Made by a program: the position numbers and the translations under genes. From the NCBI RefSeq assembly GCF_008386585.1, contig NZ_VUOB01000064.1, positions 8,080 through 72,079 of the forward strand: a DNA stretch of 64,000 nt. Direction: 5' to 3'. Shown one piece after another: positions 58,082-64,000 of the stretch (the first letter of the stretch is position 1; each line of letters opens with the position of its first letter). The notes under the pieces are model-generated. The model searched no databases. It saw only the letters and a program-made list of their open reading frames with translations, and had not been told where the DNA came from. This stretch comes from Solihabitans fulvus (lineage in GTDB: Bacteria; Actinomycetota; Actinomycetes; Mycobacteriales; Pseudonocardiaceae).

Positions 58082-58400
58082 GGGAAGTTCAAGCTGCGCC
58101 TGGCTCACCTTCAGGCGCTCGACGAGCTCGGCCCGACCGAGGTGTGGCTGGACGTGTTCGGCGACGTCCTGGCCGGCGCGCGGGAGGCCACCGCACCGGC
58201 CGAGGGCGGCGTGCCACATCGGAACCGGCGGTGGTGGTGGCCGAGCGGGCCGGGCGGCTGCGCTCAAGACGCTCGCGGACGCGGGTGGGATCGAGCGGCT
58301 CTCAGCGGCGCACGAGGTGGTGGCGGCGCATCACGGCCACAAGGCCACAACTACCTGCCGCTGCTGGAGAAGTTCTACAAGAGCCACCGCCGCGGCCCGC
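58082..58400 (+). pseudogene. Tn3-family transposase remnant
   Basis: Three reading frames in succession give KLRLAHLQALDELGPTEVW, then KTLADAGGIERLSAAHEVV and, one shift later, NYLPLLEKFYKSHR. Together they resemble the region of Tn3 transposases that contains NYLPLLWRFYRSHR. At least two frameshifts separate them and both ends are missing, so the gene is dead. No terminal inverted repeats or resolvase were seen. Confidence 0.5.
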
Positions 58401-58421
58401 AGGCGACGTGCCACCTCGAGG

Positions 58422-58478
58422 ATCGGGCTCCTGACGACCGAGGGCAGCCGCTCGGGCCAGCGTCTGACCGTTCCTCGG
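58422..58478 (+). pseudogene. F420-dependent nitroreductase fragment
   Basis: The 19-codon stretch IGLLTTEGSRSGQRLTVPR matches the conserved LLLTTTGRKSGxPRTVPL core of deazaflavin-dependent nitroreductases (Ddn family). No more of the gene is present on either side, so it is a fragment only. Confidence 0.4.
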
Positions 58479-58483
58479 CCGGA

Positions 58484-58666
58484 TCAGCCGCTGCGCTCGA
58501 CGCCGTCCGGCTCCCCGGCGCCCGGCATCGCTTCTTCCGGCGTCAAGGAGCTCTCCACCGCTCCCGGAGCCAGGGCGCCGGCCCCGGTGGCCGCAGCGGT
58601 GACCGCCGCGCCCTTCATCAACCGCCGGCGGTCAGTCCCGCTGCCGCTGATCTCAGATTCCGTCAT
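58484..58666 (-). pseudogene. 5' fragment of a Tat-exported protein gene
   Basis: The frame begins MTESEISGSGTDRRRLMKGA with a twin-arginine motif (RRRLMK) and an Ala/Gly-rich hydrophobic stretch, preceded by AGAAGGGG. It stops after 60 codons with no catalytic domain. It looks like the start of an exported enzyme whose rest was lost at about 58484. Confidence 0.5.
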
Positions 58667-59325
58667 ACGACTGACCCCTTCTCACGATCATCTAGCAACG
58701 CGCACCCGGTCCCCGGCCGACTCCAGACGTTGGCTCGACTGCCGATCGACAGAAGCGCGAACACGGGCCCCGTACCGGCCCGGCGAACGCGCTCCCAGCT
58801 CGTCGTTGACATCGTCATCCCAAGCAGCAGGCGACGCGACCGGGATCAGCCATCCGTGGGGGACGAACCGGAGCGATCTGCCTTCTCATGAAGGTCATTT
58901 CCGAGAATCCGTCCGCGCGGCGACTGCGCGTGTCGATATCCGAACTCGCGTGCACGGACAGGCGGACCGCGCCCGGGCCCTCCGCCAGTCCCTGCCGCTC
59001 TGTCCGGGATGGAACGTGAGAAGAAGGGCCAGCACCCGTCCCCGGCCACCGTGCTGCGCATGCTCCGCGACCAAGTCACCGCGGCAGCCACTACGTGACC
59101 GGCAATCGCGCTCCGATACTTACCCGGACCAGCCGAAACGTCAGTCAATGATCAACTCATGGCGGCTTTTGGGGTTACCTTGACCGCACCCCACATCCCC
59201 ATCGGCAAACGCAAACCCGGCCTCGCCAGAATCTACCGCGCCCTGGCCGACGCCCGGCGCCTGATCAGCCGGACGCCACCGCGAATACCGGCTGGCCCCC
59301 AGCAACACACGCGGCGACCCGGGAC
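58667..59325. other. Non-coding or degraded region
   Basis: I see no convincing gene. Base composition is less uniform than in the flanks. A short frame at 59009-59098 (MEREKKGQHPSPATVLRML then QVTAAATT) could be another relic. The region joins the transposase and nitroreductase fragments to the FGE-like operon. Confidence 0.5.
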
Positions 59326-60018
59326 TCATCCCGACCGAGCGAGCCGGAACCCGAGGTCGTCGATCCGCAAAGACGGATGACTCCTGCGCCGACACGACGC
59401 CCGACAGCTCCGAGGCACGTCATACGCGCCACCACCGCGAAACACCCGGTACGCGCCGTAAACCCTCGGGTCGTACAGGTCCCAGCACCACTCCCACACG
59501 TTGCCGATCATGTCGTGCAGACCCCACGCGTTCGGCGCCCTCGTCCCCACTTCGCGCACCGCGCCGCCGGAGTTCCCGCGATACCACCCGATCTCCGCCA
59601 ACTCCCCGTACCGAACACCGGAGTCCCCCGCCCGGCACGCGTACTCCCACTCCGCCTCCGACGGCAACCGCCAACCCCCGGCCGACCAGTCACACACCAC
59701 GTCCAACCCGTCCGGATCCACGCCGAGCGAGTAACAGCGCGCCAACCCCGCCGCGTCCGACAGCACGTTGCAGAATCGGACCGCCGCCAACCACGACACC
59801 TCCGTCACCGGCGTCCCCGGCCCCGCAGAACTCGACGGCACCGCACCCATGACGGCGCGGTAGAACTCACCGGTCACCGGAACGGGCGCCAACCGGAAAG
59901 CCTTGACTTCCACCGGCCAACTCGACCGAGTGCCCTCGTCCCGCAGCACGATCTCCCCGGCCGGAATCCCGACCATCCGTTCCGCGAACACTCCACCCAG
60001 CTCCGACGCCCGGCTCAC
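59326..60018 (-). CDS. Formylglycine-generating-enzyme-like (SUMF1) domain protein
   Basis: A 230-aa FGE-sulfatase fold: MVGIPAGEIVLRDEG start, PVTEVSWLAAVRFCN, WRLPSEAEWEYACRAG, NAWGLHDMIGNVWEWCWDLYDPR, and RVFRGGGAYDVPRSCRASCRRRSHP at the end. True FGE has a Cys pair after the RGG; here the first of them is not in place, so copper-dependent formylglycine formation is unlikely. Similar single-domain proteins include EgtB/PvdO-like enzymes and ligand-binding proteins. GTG start. It is the last gene of the operon, 9 bp after the hydrolase. Confidence 0.82.
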   Translation of the reverse strand: MSRASELGGVFAERMVGIPAGEIVLRDEGTRSSWPVEVKAFRLAPVPVTGEFYRAVMGAVPSSSAGPGTPVTEVSWLAAVRFCNVLSDAAGLARCYSLGVDPDGLDVVCDWSAGGWRLPSEAEWEYACRAGDSGVRYGELAEIGWYRGNSGGAVREVGTRAPNAWGLHDMIGNVWEWCWDLYDPRVYGAYRVFRGGGAYDVPRSCRASCRRRSHPSLRIDDLGFRLARSG

Positions 60019-60027
60019 CGCGGACCG

Positions 60028-60897
60028 TCAACCAACACGATCCGCACCCGTCAGGAACTCCAACTCGGCAGCCGCCTGCGCCGGCACGAAATGACCGACC
60101 CCCGGCAACATCCGCACCACCGCGTGCGGCACGACCGCCTCGAACCGGCGCTTGGTCACCGCCGAATCCAGCATCACGTCCAACTGCCCAACGAACACCG
60201 CGACCGGCATGGTCAACCGCCGCAACGCGTCATCCCCGAACACCGGAAGATCACCGGAGCGGTACCGGAGGTTCCTCGACACGAGCAGCACCTGCTCGAC
60301 AACCATCGCCTCGGCCGCCGGCCCCAACGTCGACACGGCAGGACCGAGGACCCCTCGCACCGTCGCGCGCCTACCCCAGCCACCCAACAGGCCCAACACC
60401 ATCGCCTTGAGCAGAAACCCCTTCTTCTGCCTACCCACCCCGGTCGGGCACACCAACACCAGCCGCGCCACCCTGCCCGGCGACCGCGTGGCGAAGTCCA
60501 ACGCCAACCAACCGCCGAGGGACATCGCCAGCACCGACACCCGGTCCAACCCGAAGAAGTCCAGCACCGCACCCAGCCACACCGCGTACCTGTCGGACTC
60601 GAACGGCGGCCGCGACGGCGCGCTCAACCCCGGCTCGCCGATCACATCCACGGCATACACCCGGAACCGCTCCGCGAGACCCGCGACCCGGTCCACCCAC
60701 TGCGCCGAGTTCGAGCCGGAACCGTGCAGCAGCACCAGCGGCGGCGCGTCGACGGGACCGGACACGATCACGAACGTCTCGCCCTCCGCAGTCGGCACCC
60801 GCACCTGCTCGCTGTCCACCGGCCAGTACTCCAGCCCCCGCAGATAGCGCTCGCGCAGCAGCCGGGCCCCCTCCTCGGATCGATAGATCCCGCTCAC
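60028..60897 (-). CDS. Alpha/beta-fold hydrolase
   Basis: A 289-aa hydrolase: PLVLLHGSGSNSAQW (oxyanion, about 53-67), nucleophile elbow MSLGGW, acid in VFVGQLDVML and His in PGVGHFVPAQA. All catalytic residues are present. The lid region is rich in Gly and basic residues (GRQKKGFLLKAMVLGLLGGWGRR). Substrate unknown. Its GTG start overlaps the stop of the HTH gene (GTGA), so translation is coupled. Confidence 0.88.
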   Translation of the reverse strand: MSGIYRSEEGARLLRERYLRGLEYWPVDSEQVRVPTAEGETFVIVSGPVDAPPLVLLHGSGSNSAQWVDRVAGLAERFRVYAVDVIGEPGLSAPSRPPFESDRYAVWLGAVLDFFGLDRVSVLAMSLGGWLALDFATRSPGRVARLVLVCPTGVGRQKKGFLLKAMVLGLLGGWGRRATVRGVLGPAVSTLGPAAEAMVVEQVLLVSRNLRYRSGDLPVFGDDALRRLTMPVAVFVGQLDVMLDSAVTKRRFEAVVPHAVVRMLPGVGHFVPAQAAAELEFLTGADRVG

Positions 60898-61334
60898 GCT
60901 TCCCCCTCCTCGACGACGGCGCCGATCAGACCGAAGACGGAGGCGCTCGTGGCCAGGCCGCCGAGCACGACGATCTTCAGGTGGGCGCGCTGCTTGTCGT
61001 AGATCGTCTCGATGCGCAACTGCTGGTCGCCCTCGCGGCGATGGGCCGTCGCGGTGGTCAGCAGCAGGCTCACCCGATTGGCCTCATCGGGACTGATCGC
61101 GTCGATCTCCACGAAGCTCGACACCTCGACATGGCGATGGCGCACGACCGAGTCCCGGGCGGCGGGCTCGACGGGCTGCCCGGTGAACGCCTCCAGGTCC
61201 GCGCGGGCGATGCGGTACTGCTTGCCGATGCGGACGGCCTTCAACCGCCCGTCCCTGACGTAGCCGCGCACCGTCCGCACGTGCAGGCCCAACCGGTCGG
61301 CGACCTCATCCGCCGTGAACAACTCCTGTTGCAT
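60894..61334 (-). CDS. Excisionase-type HTH regulator
   Basis: A 146-aa protein: MerR/excisionase HTH (LFTADEVADRLGLHVRTVRGYVRDGRLKAVRIGKQYRIARADLEAF, residues 4-49), then a basic, beta-rich domain RDSVVRHRHVEVSSFVEIDAISPDEANRVSLLL and a Gly-rich C-terminus. The second half is not in a family I know and may bind a ligand or dimerise. ATG at 61334 has a 10-bp dyad just upstream. It is the first gene of a coupled operon with the hydrolase and FGE-like gene. Confidence 0.82.
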   Translation of the reverse strand: MQQELFTADEVADRLGLHVRTVRGYVRDGRLKAVRIGKQYRIARADLEAFTGQPVEPAARDSVVRHRHVEVSSFVEIDAISPDEANRVSLLLTTATAHRREGDQQLRIETIYDKQRAHLKIVVLGGLATSASVFGLIGAVVEEGEA

Positions 61335-61342
61335 GCGAACTA

Positions 61343-61375
61343 CCGTAACATGCCTCAAACATCCTCATGTTACGG
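61343..61375. promoter_or_regulatory. 10-bp dyad upstream of the HTH operon
   Basis: CCGTAACATG (61343-61352) and CATGTTACGG (61366-61375) are perfect inverted arms with a 13-nt spacer, starting 8 bp upstream of the ATG. The space is AT-rich. It is the obvious autoregulatory operator for the HTH protein, controlling all three genes. Confidence 0.75.
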
Positions 61376-61398
61376 AACGATAGGGAAGTTCAGGGAAG

Positions 61399-62373
61399 CT
61401 AGGACAGCGGCGAGAGCACACTCGTCAACGCGCCGATCCCCGCGGTGACCGCCTCCGGCATCGAGCCGTAGGAATCCGACGCGTCCGACACGAGCAGCGC
61501 CACCGCGTACCGCGAACCCGCCCCCACCAGCCCGGTCGTGTTGAACGCCGCCACCGAACCGCTGGTGCCCCACCCCTGCTTGATCGCCCACGTCGCGTGC
61601 GGCAGGCCGTTGGGAATACCGAAGAACTGGTCCGTGCCGTCAGCCGCGGTCTGCTGCGCCCCCGACAGCGCGCCCAGGATCAGGTCGCGGTCGGCCGGCG
61701 CCAGCTGGTCGGTGATGTACCGGTACACCGCGACCACGTCCTGGGCGGTGATCTGCGTGTCGCCCCACTCCCCCGGGTCGGCCGGCGGCTGCGTCCCCGT
61801 CAGCCCCATCAGGCTCGCCATCCGCGTGATGATCGCCGGACCGCCGTCCGCGTCCCACAGGCCGTCCGCGATCCCGTCGTCGCTGGCCGAGAGCATCTGG
61901 TGCAACTGCGCCTGCGTCGCCTCGTCGGGCACCACCCAACTCCCGCTGTCCAGCACGTCCAACGCGATCAGCAGCTTCACCACCGACATCGAGGCGAACT
62001 GCTGGTCGGCGCCGAGGCTCGTCACCACCGCACCGGTCTGCCGGTCGAACACCTCGAGCCCGACGCCGGCGTCGGGCACCACGGCCCGCACGGCCTGCTG
62101 CACCCGCGCCGCGGCGGCGGCCTGGTCGGCGGGCGAGAGCGTCGGAACGGGCACCGTGGTGGTCGTGGTCGGCGGCACGGTCGGCGTGCTCGACTCGGTG
62201 GTCGTCGTGGTCGTGGTCGTCGTGGTGGTGGGCGGACTGCTGGCGGTGGACTGAGACGCGACCTGCTGTGCCACGGCCGAGGGCCCCGAGGTCGACGCCA
62301 TCACCACCGTGGCTGTCACGCCGACGGCGGCAGCCCCGGCCAGCGCCACAGACACCAGCAGCATTCGCTTCAT
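61399..62373 (-). CDS. Secreted beta-lactamase-class-A-fold serine hydrolase
   Basis: A 324-aa exported protein. Residues 1-25 form a signal peptide, followed by a Thr/Pro-rich linker with an 11-Thr run (about 49-59), and the DD-peptidase/beta-lactamase domain from 80. SxxK is Ser130-Val-Val-Lys133, SDD takes the SDN position, and KQGW the KTG position, so both the second and third motifs are altered. It may be a wall-acting peptidase or lactamase-like enzyme. It sits alone, upstream of the HTH operon on the same strand. Confidence 0.88.
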   Translation of the reverse strand: MKRMLLVSVALAGAAAVGVTATVVMASTSGPSAVAQQVASQSTASSPPTTTTTTTTTTTESSTPTVPPTTTTTVPVPTLSPADQAAAAARVQQAVRAVVPDAGVGLEVFDRQTGAVVTSLGADQQFASMSVVKLLIALDVLDSGSWVVPDEATQAQLHQMLSASDDGIADGLWDADGGPAIITRMASLMGLTGTQPPADPGEWGDTQITAQDVVAVYRYITDQLAPADRDLILGALSGAQQTAADGTDQFFGIPNGLPHATWAIKQGWGTSGSVAAFNTTGLVGAGSRYAVALLVSDASDSYGSMPEAVTAGIGALTSVLSPLS

Positions 62374-62550
62374 GCCTAGGAGACGAACCAGAAGGCCGTC
62401 TGGTTACCCGCTTTCACGGAGTTCTCAGGCAGCTTTCAGTCAACGTCCAGGTGTCAGCTCGGTGTCCCGGCGTTCGGGCTCGTTTCTGAGTGAAGGATTA
62501 ACTTCATTCAACACTGAAGTAATCGATATAACTGCATATGCACGAACCCG

Positions 62551-63543
62551 CTACCCGAGCGAACTCCGCTGGGCCGAACGGGTGAGTCGGCCGGCGAGTG
62601 CCACGACGAGGTCACGGAGCTCGTCCGGTCGCTCGATGACGAACGGCAGGTCCAGCGACGCCAGCACGGCGGGCAGCCAGTCGAGCCGCTCCACCCGCAG
62701 TTCGACGCGGGACCAAGGCGCGGAGTCCGCGCCGCTCACCGAGGGCGACTCCGCCACGATCGCGAGGCCGGCGGGGAGCCGAGCGCGGATCTGCTCGGCA
62801 GTCCCCTGGACCCGCAGCGTCACCTCGTGCCGGTACGGAGCGCTGGCGAGCCCCGTCAGCACCCGCTCCGCCGGGTCGAGTCCGTCGGGCGGCGCGAACG
62901 ACCCGGGCAGGGTCCGTGCACTGGCGATGCGATCCAACCGGAACGTCCGGTGTTCGCCGATCTCCGGATCGGCACCCGTCACGTACCACCTGCCCGAGTG
63001 GGCAACGAGCCCGTGCGGGTGCAGCGTGCGTTCGCTGTGCCTGCCGTCGGCGGCGGTGTACCGGATCGAGACCGGCCGGTGATGGCTCACCGCGTCGGCG
63101 ATCGACAGCAGGACCGCGGCCTCCGGAGCGGGTGCCTGACCGGCCGGAGCCGTGAAGGCGATGGAACCGAGCACGGCGTCGAGTCGGCGACCGAGCCGCT
63201 CGGGCAGCACCCGCCGGATCTTCGCCGCCGCCGTCTCGCCCGCCGCGCCCGCGGCCGTCAGCAGGCCGGCCCGGCGCCCAGCGACCAGGCCGAGCAGGAC
63301 AGCCAGCGCCTCGTCGTCGCTCAGCATGAGCGGAGGCATGCGGTAACCGGAGGCGAGCCGGTAGCCGCCGTAGCGGCCACGCACCGATTCGACGGGCACG
63401 TCGAGGTCGACGAGGTGGTCGACGTACCGCCGCACCGTGCGCTCGTCCACGTCGAGCCGGTCGGCGAGTTCGGCCACGGTCCGGATGCCGCCCGATTGCA
63501 GGAGCTCCAACAGGGTGAGCACGCGAGCAATGGGTCGGGACAT
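62551..63543 (-). CDS. YafY-type HTH/WYL regulator
   Basis: A 330-aa protein: HTH_11 (RVLTLLELLQSGGIRTVAELADRLDVDERTVRRYVDHL), WYL domain near 175-210 (GRWYVTGADPEIGEHRTFRLDRI) and WCX tail. It is a second WYL regulator in this window, with the same layout as the one at 44093. It is divergent from a VOC gene with a 9-bp dyad in the spacer, so the VOC gene is its probable target. Confidence 0.9.
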   Translation of the reverse strand: MSRPIARVLTLLELLQSGGIRTVAELADRLDVDERTVRRYVDHLVDLDVPVESVRGRYGGYRLASGYRMPPLMLSDDEALAVLLGLVAGRRAGLLTAAGAAGETAAAKIRRVLPERLGRRLDAVLGSIAFTAPAGQAPAPEAAVLLSIADAVSHHRPVSIRYTAADGRHSERTLHPHGLVAHSGRWYVTGADPEIGEHRTFRLDRIASARTLPGSFAPPDGLDPAERVLTGLASAPYRHEVTLRVQGTAEQIRARLPAGLAIVAESPSVSGADSAPWSRVELRVERLDWLPAVLASLDLPFVIERPDELRDLVVALAGRLTRSAQRSSLG

Positions 63544-63562
63544 GCCCAGAAGTCTCCCTCGC

Positions 63563-63587
63563 ATACCGGGCGGATTCTGCCCGGTAT
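63563..63587. promoter_or_regulatory. Dyad between WYL and VOC genes
   Basis: ATACCGGGC (63563-63571) and GCCCGGTAT (63579-63587) are perfect arms with a 7-nt spacer, 20-44 bp upstream of the WYL start and 48-72 bp upstream of the VOC start. It is the likely WYL-protein operator. Confidence 0.65.
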
Positions 63588-63634
63588 CCGTCCTAGCGTG
63601 CGGTCACCAGCACTGACCGACCAGGAGAGACCCC

Positions 63635-64000
63635 ATGAACTTCGTCTCGATCCGCATCATCACCGGCGACGTCGCCCGCCTCGTCGACTTCTACGAGCGC
63701 GCCACCTCGGTGCCGGCGAACTGGGCCAACGAGGACTTCGCCGAGCTCAGGACCGCCTCGGCCACCCTCGCGATCGGCAGCACCCGCACCGTCCCTCTGT
63801 TCGCGCCCGGCTCCGCCCACCCGGTCGACAACCGAAGCGTCATCATCGAGTTCCTCGTCGACGACGTGGACAGCGTGCACCAGAACCTGACCGGCTTCGT
63901 GGAGGACTTCGTCAACGAACCCACCACGATGCCCTGGGGCAACCGCGCGCTCCTGTTCCGCGACCCCGACGGCAACCTCGTCAACTTCTTCACCCCGGTC
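63635..64000 (+). CDS. VOC-superfamily protein, truncated by the window end
   Basis: The window shows 122 codons of a VOC protein: MNFVSIRIITGDVARLVDFYERATSVP, then VIIEFLVDDVDSVHQNL and LFRDPDGNLVNFFTPV with metal His/Glu positions. The stop lies beyond 64000, as is usual for these 120-130-aa proteins. ATG at 63635 has AGGAGAGA upstream. It is divergent from the WYL regulator, presumably its repressor or activator. Confidence 0.85.
   Translation, partial: MNFVSIRIITGDVARLVDFYERATSVPANWANEDFAELRTASATLAIGSTRTVPLFAPGSAHPVDNRSVIIEFLVDDVDSVHQNLTGFVEDFVNEPTTMPWGNRALLFRDPDGNLVNFFTPV

Noticed and set aside
58846..59148. A minus-strand 100-codon gene
   Set aside because: Composition and lack of any domain or ribosome site make it a chance frame in a degraded region.
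62196..62236. A trinucleotide microsatellite as a contingency locus
   Set aside because: It encodes the Thr run of the secreted hydrolase linker; mixed GTG/GTC units make slippage less likely, and Thr/Pro linkers of this kind are ordinary.

Overview
The window is very GC-rich DNA with GTG and ATG starts, AGGAGG-type ribosome sites and many 4-nt GTGA/ATGA gene overlaps. It is dense in TetR, MarR, XRE/MmyB-like, WYL and VOC genes and also carries an ECF41-type sigma factor, a DinB-superfamily protein and DHA2 exporters. This points to a filamentous actinomycete, most likely of the Pseudonocardiaceae/Actinosynnema type; the family is inference from general gene content. I see no rRNA, tRNA, CRISPR array, or polyketide or peptide synthase core.

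Layout. 1-20.8 kb is a chain of small metabolic or detoxification modules, usually one enzyme or transporter beside one regulator: MOSC protein, LLM flavoenzyme with HxlR and MarR regulators, AIF/NDH-2-like flavoprotein, NADP-binding oxidoreductase, APC permease, aldo/keto reductase with TetR, esterase with TetR, VOC protein opposite TetR, ABM monooxygenase, Ada-AlkA repair fusion, AraC regulator, DUF1772 protein, ECF41-like sigma factor, DUF1275 protein, ArsR-type regulator opposite an NmrA-like reductase, SMI1/KNR4 protein, phosphotransferase, and SDR opposite MarR. 21.3-25.1 kb looks like an acquired insert: a tyrosine recombinase divergent from a Cys-rich coiled-coil protein across an AT-rich spacer, then a uroporphyrinogen decarboxylase of alphaproteobacterial type and an unknown small protein.

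25.7-40.2 kb holds an esterase, two XRE/MmyB-like regulators, two DHA2 exporters, a MarR, an adenosine-deaminase-like enzyme, and a likely xenobiotic-resistance block (TetR, Rox/TetX-like FAD monooxygenase with a TTA codon, heterodimeric ABC exporter). 40.2-50.3 kb holds a LysR, glutaminase-like protein, extradiol-dioxygenase-like protein, amidohydrolase, WYL regulator, DinB-VOC pair, NarL-type two-component system, and a membrane-protein operon with a 128-bp tandem duplication that creates a 42-codon mini-gene. 50.3-57.9 kb has a short P450 coupled to a PEP-mutase-like protein behind alternative hairpins, LysR/DapA-like and Lrp/NudC modules, an S41 peptidase, a thioesterase and a TetR. 58.0-59.3 kb is a gene graveyard. 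59.3-64 kb has an HTH/hydrolase/FGE-like operon behind a 10-bp dyad, a secreted beta-lactamase-fold protein, and a WYL regulator divergent from a truncated VOC gene.

About a third of the genes are regulators, and many sit beside long perfect dyads, so local one-regulator/one-target control appears to be the organising theme. The least explained items are the recombinase/coiled-coil/HemE insert, the HTH/hydrolase/FGE-like operon, the junction duplication at 49 kb and the alternative hairpins at 52.3 kb.
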